DNA from: Chitinilyticum litopenaei DSM 21440
Lineage (GTDB): Bacteria > Pseudomonadota > Gammaproteobacteria > Burkholderiales > Chitinibacteraceae
Direction: 5' to 3'
Length of the DNA: 64,000 nt
Assembly: GCF_000428145.1 (NCBI RefSeq)
Contig: NZ_ATZJ01000018.1
Location: forward strand, 11,817 to 75,816
The notes beneath the pieces are model-generated. The model did no database searches. It saw only the letters and a program-made list of their open reading frames with translations, and was not told the DNA's origin. Numbering within the stretch: position 1 is the stretch's first letter; the number at the start of each line of letters is the position of its first letter. Position numbers and translations under genes: made by a program. Below are positions 8,776-16,133 of the stretch, in pieces.

Positions 8776-9587
8776 CGATCTTCAAGCGCATCGCCTTTCC
8801 CGACACCCTTTCCGGGGCCCTGCCCGCCATCGACTGGTCGCGCGCCATCGCGCTCGTCGGAGGCCTGCTGCTGGTGCTGCTGCTGGCGCGCCTCGTCTGG
8901 CTCTGGGCCTTGCCGCAGCCAGCCGGCACGCTGCGCGCTCCGCTGCCGCCACGGACCATCGAGCTGCGTAGCGACTGGTTTGGCGGCGCGGCAGCAATGG
9001 TGAGTGCCGCCCAGGCTGCGCCTGCCACGACGAGCGCCACGGCCGCGCTGGAGTTGCGCGCCATCGTTTCCGGGCCCGGCGCGTTTGCGCTGGCGCTGCG
9101 CGATGGCCGCGCCGTCGTGCTGCGCGTGGGCGACAACGACGGTGTGCAGGTCAGCGCCATTGACCGCGACACCGTGACGCTGGCCTCGGGCGCAACGCTG
9201 CGCCTGCGCACCGCTGCCGATGCCAGCGCCGCACCGCTGCCCGAGAGCGCCGCACCAGCGGCCAGCGCCACCGGCAGCGCGCCGCAGCTGGCGCCGCGCA
9301 CCATTGCCCGCGCCGAACTGCTGGCCACCCTGGGTGACATCAATATCAGCGACTGGAACTCCTGGCTTGGCGTCGCCAGTCCCGGCCTGCGCCTGCAAAA
9401 GCCCAACCGCCTGCTGGCCAGCCTGGGCCTGCAGCAGGGCGACATCCTCGACAGCGTCAATGATCGCCCGCTCACCGTGCCTGCCGACATTTCCCTGCTG
9501 ATCCAGTCGGTGACCAACTCCCCGCAAACCCGCCTGCAACTGCGCCGCGACGGGCAGGCCTATGGCTTGCTGATCCAGAGCAACTGA
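8772..9587 (+). CDS. gspC: Type II secretion protein GspC
   Basis: Inner-membrane clamp that links the platform to the secretin. It has 271 residues: one transmembrane segment near 26-48, a homology region (LRAIVSGPGAFALALRD, about 97-150), an Ala/Pro-rich linker, and a C-terminal PDZ domain (PGLRLQKPNRLLASLGLQQG, about 195-270). gspC is usually the first gene of T2SS operons; here it is the last, and gspD is the most upstream gene visible. No clear terminator follows within 90 bases. Confidence 0.88.
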   Translation: MTIFKRIAFPDTLSGALPAIDWSRAIALVGGLLLVLLLARLVWLWALPQPAGTLRAPLPPRTIELRSDWFGGAAAMVSAAQAAPATTSATAALELRAIVSGPGAFALALRDGRAVVLRVGDNDGVQVSAIDRDTVTLASGATLRLRTAADASAAPLPESAAPAASATGSAPQLAPRTIARAELLATLGDINISDWNSWLGVASPGLRLQKPNRLLASLGLQQGDILDSVNDRPLTVPADISLLIQSVTNSPQTRLQLRRDGQAYGLLIQSN

Positions 9588-9676
9588 GGTGCAGGCTGCG
9601 GGAAAGTCCGGTAGGCAATGCTTCCGGCAGCCCGGCTCGCGGCTTGAATGGCCGCCGGATTGATCGTCACGGCAGC

Positions 9677-9705
9677 TTGTCCGGTGTAATGGGTAGGGCT
9701 AGAAT
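9677..9705 (+). promoter_or_regulatory. Candidate sigma70 promoter of the toxin-antitoxin pair
   Basis: TTGTCC at 9677 and TAGAAT at 9700 are separated by 17 bases, and the antitoxin ATG follows 30 bases downstream behind a G-rich ribosome binding site (GGGGG at 9722). Motif-based inference only. Confidence 0.45.
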
Positions 9706-9734
9706 GTGTATTGAACTTAACGGGGGTACACATC

Positions 9735-9929
9735 ATGCGCACGAACATCGAAATCGATGACAAGTTGATGAGCGACGCACTGCGCTTGACCGGTGCTAAA
9801 ACCAAGCGGGAAGCCGTTGAGATGGGGTTGCGGACACTTTTGCGATTAAGCCAGCAGCAAGAGCTTCGGCGTTTCAAGGGCAAGCTGCTCTGGGAGGGCG
9901 ACCTGGATGCCATGAGGACCGACAAGTGA
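9735..9929 (+). CDS. VapB-type antitoxin (DUF2191-like)
   Basis: A 64-residue ribbon-helix-helix-type antitoxin, starting MRTNIEIDDKLM, a signature of the short VapB/DUF2191 antitoxins; KTKREAVEMGLRTLL is the helical part. The ATG at 9735 is preferred over an in-frame TTG at 9711 because the family starts at MRTN and a G-rich site lies just upstream. It overlaps the toxin gene by four bases (GTGA). In the family it neutralises the PIN toxin and autorepresses the operon. Confidence 0.82.
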   Translation: MRTNIEIDDKLMSDALRLTGAKTKREAVEMGLRTLLRLSQQQELRRFKGKLLWEGDLDAMRTDK

Positions 9930-10327
9930 TTCTGGTCGACTCCAGTGTCTGGATTGATTTCTTCAGGGGAGCTGCAACCGAACAGGTTGAGCGCCTTGAC
10001 CAACTGCTGGGCGATGAGCTCATTATGGTCGGGGATTTGATCCTGGCTGAGGTGCTGCAGGGTTTTGCGAACGAGCGGGACTTTAATCAAGCCAAAAAAC
10101 TGCTGCTGGCATTGGATGTCATTGAAATTGGCGGTACGCAGATCGGGATTGAGGCCGCCCGGAATTTCAGGCTGCTCAGGTCGCGCGGCATAACCGTGCG
10201 AAAGACCATCGACACGCTGATTGCCACCCGTTGCATTGAGTCGGATATTGCGCTGCTGTACAGCGACCGGGACTTTGACCCGTTTGTCGAATATCTTGGC
10301 TTGCGTTCAGCCATGGCGGGTTGTTGA
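9926..10327 (+). CDS. VapC-type PIN-domain ribonuclease toxin
   Basis: A 133-residue PIN-domain protein starting at a GTG that overlaps the antitoxin stop. The acidic residues of the metal-dependent nuclease centre are visible: Asp5 in ILVDSSVWIDFF, Glu in LILAEVLQG, and Asp in KTIDTLIATRC with SDRDFDPF near the end. VapC toxins cleave specific RNAs (tRNA or rRNA); the target here cannot be read from sequence. The pair sits between the T2SS operon and the convergent his/mla gene block, a typical place for an inserted module. Confidence 0.85.
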   Translation: MILVDSSVWIDFFRGAATEQVERLDQLLGDELIMVGDLILAEVLQGFANERDFNQAKKLLLALDVIEIGGTQIGIEAARNFRLLRSRGITVRKTIDTLIATRCIESDIALLYSDRDFDPFVEYLGLRSAMAGC

Positions 10328-10371
10328 AAATTCGGTATTCGCATCAGGAGCTGCCCCCGGCCTGTCGCAAC

Positions 10372-10394
10372 AACGGCGTCCTGCGGACGCCGTT
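10372..10394. terminator. Bidirectional terminator between the toxin gene and hisD
   Basis: A perfect 10-bp stem (AACGGCGTCC at 10372-10381, GGACGCCGTT at 10385-10394) with a 3-base loop lies between two convergent genes. A short T run follows on the plus strand. It fits a shared rho-independent terminator. Confidence 0.7.
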
Positions 10395-10413
10395 TTGCTT
10401 GTGCTGACCGTGC

Positions 10414-11706
10414 TTATTTCAGCCGGAATTCTGCCGCATTGGCGTGCGCTGTCAGCCCTTCGCCGTGCGCCAGCACGCTGGCGATCTTGCCCAGCTTCTG
10501 CGCACCGGCCTCGGACACCTTGATCAGGCTGGAGCGCTTCTGGAAGTCGTACACGCCCAGCGGGCTGGAGAAACGCGCGCTGCGCGCGGTGGGCAGCACG
10601 TGATTCGGGCCAGCGCAATAATCGCCCAGCGATTCGCTGGTGAACTTGCCCATGAAGATCGCGCCGGCGTGGCGGATCTGCGGCAGCAGCGCTTCCGGAT
10701 TTTCTACTGAGAGTTCCATGTGCTCCGGCGCGATGTAGTTGCAGATCTCGCAGGCTTCAGCCAGATCCTTCACCACAATCAGCGCGCCGCGATTGGCCAG
10801 CGACGCGGCGATGATGTCGCGGCGCGGCTGGGCGGGCAGCAGCTTGGCGATGCTGGCGGCCACCGCATCCACGTAGGCGGCGTCCGGACACAGCAGGATG
10901 GATTGCGCGATTTCGTCGTGTTCGGCCTGGCTGAACAGGTCCATCGCCACCCAGTCCGGATTGGTCGTGCCGTCGGCCAGCACCAGGATTTCCGACGGGC
11001 CGGCGACCATGTCGATGCCGACGATGCCGAACACCGCGCGCTTGGCGCTGGCGACGTAGGCATTGCCGGGGCCAGTGATTTTGTCGACCTGCGGTACCGT
11101 CTGCGTACCGAAGGCCAGCGCGCCAACCGCCTGTGCGCCGCCGATGGTGAACGCGCGCGACACGCCAGCGACATAGGCCGCCGCCAGCACCAGATCGTTC
11201 TTCTCGCCCTTCGGCGTCGGCACGACCATGATGATTTCCTTCACGCCGGCTACATGCGCCGGAATGGCGTTCATCAGCACGGACGACGGGTAGGCCGCCT
11301 TGCCGCCCGGCACGTAGATGCCGACGCGATCCAGCGCGGTGACCTGCTGGCCCAGCAGCGTGCCGTCTTCGTCTTCATACGACCACGACGCCATTTTCTG
11401 CTTTTCGTGGTAGCGGCGTACGCGCTCGGCGGCGGCCTGCAGTGCTTCGGCCTGAGCAGCAGGCAGGCGCTCGAAGGCGGCCTTGAGTTCGGCTTGTGTG
11501 AGTTCCAGCTCGGCAAAGTCCTGCGCGTGCATGCCGTCGAAACGGTTGGTGTATTCGATCACCGCCGCATCGCCGCGTGCTTTCACATCGGTGAGGATGG
11601 CGGCGACGCGATGATCGACGTCCGGATCCTGCGACGTTTCGAAGGCCAGCAGCGCGGTGAGTTTCTGCTGGAAGTCGGCGGAAGAAGAATCAAGGCGGCG
11701 AATCAT
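10414..11706 (-). CDS. hisD: Histidinol dehydrogenase HisD
   Basis: Zinc-dependent enzyme for the last two oxidations of histidine biosynthesis (L-histidinol to L-histidine). It has 430 residues from the ATG at 11706 (MIRRLDSSSADF); a GTG seven codons upstream is in frame but lies outside the conserved protein. Family motifs include ALDRVGIYVPGGKAAYPSSVLMNAIPA (in part), DKITGPGNAYVA and AGPSEILVLAD, and near the C terminus FTSESLGDYCAGPNHVLPT. It follows hisG on the same strand with one unrelated gene in between; hisC, the usual next gene in many betaproteobacteria, is not present here. Confidence 0.96.
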   Translation of the reverse strand: MIRRLDSSSADFQQKLTALLAFETSQDPDVDHRVAAILTDVKARGDAAVIEYTNRFDGMHAQDFAELELTQAELKAAFERLPAAQAEALQAAAERVRRYHEKQKMASWSYEDEDGTLLGQQVTALDRVGIYVPGGKAAYPSSVLMNAIPAHVAGVKEIIMVVPTPKGEKNDLVLAAAYVAGVSRAFTIGGAQAVGALAFGTQTVPQVDKITGPGNAYVASAKRAVFGIVGIDMVAGPSEILVLADGTTNPDWVAMDLFSQAEHDEIAQSILLCPDAAYVDAVAASIAKLLPAQPRRDIIAASLANRGALIVVKDLAEACEICNYIAPEHMELSVENPEALLPQIRHAGAIFMGKFTSESLGDYCAGPNHVLPTARSARFSSPLGVYDFQKRSSLIKVSEAGAQKLGKIASVLAHGEGLTAHANAAEFRLK

Positions 11707-11751
11707 GGTGGTCGTCCTGTATCGCAAAAAACAAGTGTGGGGCTGCCGGGT

Positions 11752-12693
11752 TCAGCGTTGAGTCGTCGTGTTGTGCACGACGGCTTCACTGCGCAACAAA
11801 AGTACTTTGCCGTTTCGGCGGATCAAGGTATCGGTGGCATCGGCTTTGATGTTGATGATGGAGCCACCGACATCCAGCTGACTGCTGTAAGTGACCGTGG
11901 CCTGTTTTCCGTCATCCGATACCGTGATGTCGTGTATTTCGTAGTGGTGGTCGAGTTGCATGATGCCGCCCATTTTTTCACCCAGGTCCTTGATCAGGCT
12001 GAAAAATTCCTCGCTGGCGGTGCATGATGCTTGTTTGTCGATGTTGCCGGTATTGCTGATGCCCTGGAAGTCATCGGCAAGCAGCGCGCACATGGCCTTG
12101 GGGTCGCGCGACAGCAGGGCGTGCTCGCTTTTTGCCAAATAGTCGCGCGCCTGTGCTTCGCTGATGCTGCGCCCGGCGACAAAGTACCACCAGCCGGCGG
12201 CGGCCAGCACCACCACCAGCAGCAGGATTTTGCCAAGCGGCAAGGGCTCGCGTGTCGGACGAAAGCCTTGCTGGGCCGGGCTGGCCGTGACCGCGACGGC
12301 TGGCCCGGTTGCGGCCGGTTTGGCGGCCTGGGCGGCCAGCATGCGCGGCATGTCGCAGCCGCAATCCAGGCACAGCGTGCGCTTGGGCTGGACGCGGGCG
12401 CATTTCGGGCAGGTGATTTCCTCGACCGGCGGCGCTGCGTGTGGCAACGCCGGGGCCAGCGGAGCCAGCGGCTCGGCCCTCACCTCCACGCCAGCCTGGG
12501 CAAAATGCTGCAGGTAGCGCTCCAGCTGCTGCTGGGGAACCTCTTTCTTGATGAGTGCCGGCGCCTTTTGCAGCAAAGCCTGTGCCTGAGACCGCTCCAG
12601 CTTCATAAGGCGTGCCAGATTCTCGGTAGCCAGTTCCGCAGGGGTGCCGGGCAGAATGTTGCCGGTCAGGATCAACTGGTAACTGGCGCTCAT
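11752..12693 (-). CDS. Membrane-anchored zinc-ribbon protein of unknown function
   Basis: A 313-residue protein that I do not recognise as a named family. The N-terminal 70 residues look like a helical region (ILPGTPAELATENLARLM...). A zinc-ribbon-like motif CPKC ... CLDCGCDM follows around residues 95-120. A single transmembrane segment (about 155-175, ILLLVVVLAAAGWWYFV) then leads to an extracytoplasmic C-terminal domain of about 130 residues resembling an NTF2-like fold (ALLADDFQGIS). It lies between hisG and hisD, 20 bases after hisG, and is probably cotranscribed. A role in histidine synthesis is not implied. Confidence 0.6.
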   Translation of the reverse strand: MSASYQLILTGNILPGTPAELATENLARLMKLERSQAQALLQKAPALIKKEVPQQQLERYLQHFAQAGVEVRAEPLAPLAPALPHAAPPVEEITCPKCARVQPKRTLCLDCGCDMPRMLAAQAAKPAATGPAVAVTASPAQQGFRPTREPLPLGKILLLVVVLAAAGWWYFVAGRSISEAQARDYLAKSEHALLSRDPKAMCALLADDFQGISNTGNIDKQASCTASEEFFSLIKDLGEKMGGIMQLDHHYEIHDITVSDDGKQATVTYSSQLDVGGSIINIKADATDTLIRRNGKVLLLRSEAVVHNTTTQR

Positions 12694-12712
12694 CGATCAG
12701 GGGGCTCGCAGT

Positions 12713-13351
12713 TTATTTGCCGATTGCATCGGCAAAGGCGTCGAGCATGGGCTGCAGGCGGTCGCGTTTCAGCTTCAGCGCGGCCTGGTTGAGTACCAGC
12801 CGGCTGGAAATATCACGGATGTGCTCGACAGCAACCAGCTTGTTGGCGCGCAAGGTGCCGCCAGTGGAGACCAGATCGACAATCGCGTCGGCCAGACCCA
12901 CCAGCGGGGCCAGCTCCATCGAGCCATAGAGCTTGATCAGATCGACGTGCACGCCCTTGTCGGCGAAGTGTTCGCGCGCCTGCTTGACGTATTTGGTGGC
13001 GATCTTGAGGCGCGCACCCTGTTTGACCGCGGCGTCGTAGTCATAGCCTTCGCGCACGGCGACCATCAGGCTGCACTTGGCGATGTCGAGGTCCAGCGGC
13101 AGATACAGGCCATCGCCGCCATGTTCCAGCAGCACGTCGCGACCGGCCACGCCCAGATCGGCTGCGCCATGCTCGACATAGGTCGGCACATCGGTGGCGC
13201 GCACGATGATCAGGCGCACGTCGTCGCGGTTGGTGCCGATGATCAGCTTGCGGCTTTTCTCCGGATCTTCGGCGGGTGTGATGCCGGCTGCGGCCAGCAG
13301 CGGCAGGGTTTCTTCAAAAATGCGGCCTTTGGAAAGCGCGATGGTAATCAT
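12713..13351 (-). CDS. hisG: ATP phosphoribosyltransferase HisG, short form
   Basis: Catalyses the first step of histidine synthesis, joining ATP and PRPP. At 212 residues it is the short form without the C-terminal regulatory domain, which in the family needs HisZ as regulatory partner; no hisZ is seen in this window. Motifs include ALSKGRIFEETLPLL at the start, GAADLGVAGRDVLLE, and the PRPP-binding segment DAIVDLVSTGGTLRAN. Downstream of the murA gene block, as in other betaproteobacteria. Confidence 0.95.
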   Translation of the reverse strand: MITIALSKGRIFEETLPLLAAAGITPAEDPEKSRKLIIGTNRDDVRLIIVRATDVPTYVEHGAADLGVAGRDVLLEHGGDGLYLPLDLDIAKCSLMVAVREGYDYDAAVKQGARLKIATKYVKQAREHFADKGVHVDLIKLYGSMELAPLVGLADAIVDLVSTGGTLRANKLVAVEHIRDISSRLVLNQAALKLKRDRLQPMLDAFADAIGK

Positions 13352-13370
13352 GATGTGTGGTGATCGTTTT

Positions 13371-13563
13371 GAACCACAAAGCGACAGAGATGCATGGCCG
13401 GACTTGATTGCACGAGGCCTGGGCTTGCGGGAAAGCGTTGCCAGTCAGGTGGATGGAAAGGGGTATTCCCGTGCAGCCTTTCTATCTCTTTGCCTGTGGG
13501 TGCATACCCGCAGGCATATCCTGATCGGGAGGCATATTCTCTGTGTCTCTGTGCCTCTGTGGT
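13371..13563. repeat. ACCACAGAG-type intergenic inverted repeat, copy 1
   Basis: Left arm GAACCACAAAGCGACAGAGA (13371-13390); right arm at 13538-13563 built from CTCTGTG units and ending CTCTGTGGTG. The arms can pair around about 145 bases, which contain a copy of the 47-bp repeat (13462-13508). It lies upstream of hisG, between it and a DUF4870 gene. Confidence 0.65.
13462..13508. repeat. 47-bp GGTAT/ATACC palindromic repeat, exact ends
   Basis: GGTAT at 13462 and ATACC at 13504 with inner boxes GCAGCC and GCC/GGC-like sequence 13 bases apart. Intergenic, nested inside an ACCACAGAG-type repeat. Confidence 0.7.
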
Positions 13564-13587
13564 GAAAGGGGTTCTAAGGATTATCCC

Positions 13588-13992
13588 TTATTTGAACAGC
13601 TTGAGCGTAACAGGGTATTTCGACTTCCAGCCGTTGATGGCCTTGGCGCCCTCCCAGAGGCTGAACATGGTTGAGCCAAGCCCCACCCACCACAAGGGAA
13701 AAATGCTCTGGAATACCATCGTGGCCAGCATGGCCACCACATAGAAGCAGCCCATCAGCAGCTGGAAATTGGTGGCCTGCACCGCATGCTGCTCGACGAA
13801 TTCCGAATGGACGCGGGCGAACTGCAGGATGAGCACCGGCACCAGCAGCGCCAGAATCGGCACGGGCAGGATGGGCAGCCAGAACACGCCGGCCATGTGC
13901 GCCAGTGCGGCAAAGCCTTTTTCAACCTGCTTGGGCGGCGGCGGCGTGCCGTCGCTGTCATTGCCAGAGGGTTTGGGATTGAGCGTCAGCAT
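13588..13992 (-). CDS. DUF4870-type small membrane protein
   Basis: A 134-residue protein with a proline-rich cytoplasmic start (GTPPPPKQVEK), then three to four hydrophobic segments (about 28-58, 70-92, 95-112). The motif FVEQHAVQATNFQL matches the DUF4870/Tic20-like family, whose function is unknown. It lies between hisG and murA with repeat elements on both sides, so it may be transcribed separately. Confidence 0.7.
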   Translation of the reverse strand: MLTLNPKPSGNDSDGTPPPPKQVEKGFAALAHMAGVFWLPILPVPILALLVPVLILQFARVHSEFVEQHAVQATNFQLLMGCFYVVAMLATMVFQSIFPLWWVGLGSTMFSLWEGAKAINGWKSKYPVTLKLFK

Positions 13993-14014
13993 GTGAGGTA
14001 TCCAGAAAAGCGTT

Positions 14015-14094
14015 CAACGCAGAGGCGCAAAGACGCAGAGGAAGGCAAAAGGCGAGAAACGGGATTATCTCTGCGCCTCTGCGTCTCTGCGTTG
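14015..14094. repeat. ACCACAGAG-type intergenic inverted repeat, copy 2
   Basis: Arms at 14015-14040 (starts CAACGCAGAGGCGCAAAGAC) and 14069-14094 (ends GCGTCTCTGCGTTG) are nearly perfect inverted repeats about 26 bases long with a 28-base loop. A variant subfamily with CAACGCAG in place of AACCACAG. Directly downstream of murA. Confidence 0.7.
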
Positions 14095-14109
14095 GGTTTG
14101 ATCAAGAGA

Positions 14110-15363
14110 TCAGGAGCGAAGGCGTTCAATCTGCGCGCCGACGCCGCCCAGCTTGGTTTCGATGTGCTCGTAGCCGCGATCGAGGTGATAAATCCGGTCG
14201 ACGACGGTTTCGCCATCGGCCACCAGGCCGGCAATCACCAGCGAGGCGGACGCCCGCAGGTCGGTCGCCATCACGGTGGCGCCCGAGAAACCCTCGACGC
14301 CGGTCACAAAGGCCGAGTGGCCGTCGATCTTGATGCTCGCGCCCATGCGCGCCAGTTCCGGCACGTGCATGAAGCGGTTTTCGAAAATGGTTTCGGTCAT
14401 CACGCAGCTGCCGGTCGCGAGCGCATTCAGCGTCATGAACTGCGCCTGCATGTCGGTCGGGAAGGCCGGGTATTCCAGCGTGCGGATGTCCACCGCCTTC
14501 GGGCGCTGCTTCATGTCGATGGCGATCCAGTCGTCGCCGGCCTCGATGTGCGCACCGGCCTCGGTCAGCTTGTCGAGCACCGCGCCGAGGATGTCGGCGC
14601 GGGTCTTGCGCAGCACGACCTTGCCTTGGGTGGCGGCGGCGGCTACCAGGAAGGTGCCGGTTTCGATGCGGTCGGGAACGATGGCATGCTCGGCGCCGTG
14701 CAGCTCCTTCACGCCTTCGATGGTGATCGTATCCGTGCCGTGGCCGCTGATCTTCGCGCCCATCTTGATCAGGCACTCGGCGAGATCGACGACTTCCGGC
14801 TCGCGCGCGGCGTTTTCCAGAATGGTCGTTCCCTCTGCAAGGGTTGCGGCCATCAGCAGGTTTTCCGTGCCGGTGACGGTAATCATGTCGGAACGGAAAC
14901 GGCAGCCCTTGAGCTTGCCTTTCGCCTTCACATAGCCGTGCTCGATCACGATTTCCGCGCCCATCGCCTGCAGGCCCTTGATGTGCTGGTCAACCGGGCG
15001 CGCGCCGATCGCGCAGCCGCCAGGCAGCGACACCTGCGCCTCGCCAAAGCGCGCCAAAGTGGGGCCCAGCACCAGAATCGACGCGCGCATGGTCTTCACC
15101 AGCTCGTACGGGGCGACGAGGCTGGTGATGTTGTTGGCGGTGATTTCGTATTCGTGGACGTTGTCGGTCATCACGCGCACGCCCATGCCCTGCAGCAGCT
15201 TCTGCGTGGTCTTCACGTCGGCGAGCTGCGGCACGTTGGTGAGCCTGAGCGTTCCGGCGGTCAAGAGGCCCGCACAGAGAATGGGCAGGGCGGCGTTCTT
15301 GGCGCCGGAGATGGTGATTTCACCATTGAGCGGCGTGCCGCCGACGATTTTCAGTTTGTCCAT
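14110..15363 (-). CDS. murA: UDP-N-acetylglucosamine 1-carboxyvinyltransferase MurA
   Basis: Cytosolic enzyme of the first committed step of peptidoglycan synthesis, transferring enolpyruvate from PEP to UDP-GlcNAc. It has 417 residues, the family length. N-terminal MDKLKIVGGTPLNGEITISG is characteristic. The catalytic loop cysteine, target of fosfomycin, is present as Cys117 in GGCAIGARPVDQH. It is followed on the minus strand by DUF4870 and hisG. Confidence 0.97.
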   Translation of the reverse strand: MDKLKIVGGTPLNGEITISGAKNAALPILCAGLLTAGTLRLTNVPQLADVKTTQKLLQGMGVRVMTDNVHEYEITANNITSLVAPYELVKTMRASILVLGPTLARFGEAQVSLPGGCAIGARPVDQHIKGLQAMGAEIVIEHGYVKAKGKLKGCRFRSDMITVTGTENLLMAATLAEGTTILENAAREPEVVDLAECLIKMGAKISGHGTDTITIEGVKELHGAEHAIVPDRIETGTFLVAAAATQGKVVLRKTRADILGAVLDKLTEAGAHIEAGDDWIAIDMKQRPKAVDIRTLEYPAFPTDMQAQFMTLNALATGSCVMTETIFENRFMHVPELARMGASIKIDGHSAFVTGVEGFSGATVMATDLRASASLVIAGLVADGETVVDRIYHLDRGYEHIETKLGGVGAQIERLRS

Positions 15364-15410
15364 TGTTCAGTCAGTCACTTTGCGCCTGCGGCGCGAAAAT
15401 CGAATAAATA

Positions 15411-15524
15411 CGAACCACAGAGGCACAGAGTACACAGAGCGCTTTCGGTATGTTTCGCGGGAAAAACGGGCAGTGAATGCCTTGCCATACCGGGTTTCTC
15501 TGTGTGCTCTGTGCCTCTGTGGTG
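15411..15524. repeat. ACCACAGAG-type intergenic inverted repeat, copy 3
   Basis: Left arm from 15411 (CGAACCACAGAGGCACAGAG) and right arm ending at 15524 (CTCTGTGCCTCTGTGGTG) are close inverted repeats. The interior (15447-15491) has GGTAT and ATACC 45 bases apart end to end, a shortened relative of the 47-bp family. Lies upstream of murA. Confidence 0.7.
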
Positions 15525-15537
15525 AATAGCGCTTGGC

Positions 15538-15735
15538 TTAGCGCCAGAAGAAATACCACAGCGCCCAGATGACCGCGACGATCATGATCGGCAGGTTGGC
15601 CAGCGCGGCCAGCCGCCCGCTGCTGCGGTTGGCTTCCTTGTCCATGGCGGCCTTTTTGGCGGCGGCGAGCGCGGCCTGTTGTTCGTCGATGACGTCCAGG
15701 CCGAAACGGCGCGGTTCCTTCTGTGGCCCGCTCAT
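15538..15735 (-). CDS. Small single-pass membrane protein, unknown
   Basis: A 65-residue protein starting at the ATG at 15735, which overlaps the bolA stop (TGATG). A charged, Ala-rich helix (DEQQAALAAAKKAAMDKEA) is followed by one C-terminal transmembrane segment (about 44-64, ending WALWYFFWR). No family recognised. Coupling to bolA suggests real translation. Longer frames across this locus are shadows. Confidence 0.6.
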   Translation of the reverse strand: MSGPQKEPRRFGLDVIDEQQAALAAAKKAAMDKEANRSSGRLAALANLPIMIVAVIWALWYFFWR

Positions 15736-15968
15736 CAGGCGACTTCGGCCGGTGTCTTGGTGGCGCGCAGCGAGAGCGCATGCAGCTCGCCCGAATCCAG
15801 ATGGCCTTTCAGGCGCTCCTTGACGAGGCGGTGGCGCTCGAGCAGTTTCAGCCCCTCGAAGGCGGACGAGACAATGCTGGCGTAGAAATGATGGCCATCG
15901 CCTTCCACCTCGACGGCGGTACAGGGGAGGGCGGCTTCGATCAGTTGCTTGACGTGTTCGGGCGACAT
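15735..15968 (-). CDS. ibaG: BolA/IbaG-family protein
   Basis: A 77-residue BolA-type protein, MSPEHVKQLIEAALPCTAVEVEGDGHHFY..., with the family motifs GDGHHFYA and a C-terminal ELHALSLRATKT. BolA/IbaG proteins bind monothiol glutaredoxins and Fe-S clusters and affect envelope homeostasis. Its place between the mla/ABC block and murA is the conserved IbaG (YrbA) context. An upstream in-frame ATG at 16034 would add 22 residues, but conserved sequence starts at 15968. Confidence 0.85.
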   Translation of the reverse strand: MSPEHVKQLIEAALPCTAVEVEGDGHHFYASIVSSAFEGLKLLERHRLVKERLKGHLDSGELHALSLRATKTPAEVA

Positions 15969-16030
15969 GGCGATCCGGGTAAACAGCATGAAAGGGGGCT
16001 GGCGGCCCAGGTCGATCAAAGCAGAAAACT

Positions 16031-16110
16031 TCAATGCAGAGAGGCAGAGGGCGCAGAGACAACCGGCTGGTTTTGCCTTGCTCTGCGTCTTTGCGTCTTT
16101 GCGTTGGGTT
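16031..16110. repeat. ACCACAGAG-type intergenic inverted repeat, copy 4
   Basis: Left arm 16031-16060 (TCAATGCAGAGAGGCAGAGG...) and right arm 16081-16110 (CTCTGCGTCTTTGCGTCTTT...) form an imperfect inverted repeat of the CAACGCAG subtype, between the ABC-2 permease gene and bolA. Confidence 0.6.
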
Positions 16111-16133
16111 TTGCTTTTTCGGGCTTGTAAGGG

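Noticed and set aside
9588..9676. A structured RNA or terminator after gspC
   Set aside because: Only weak, interrupted pairing is visible and no T run follows.
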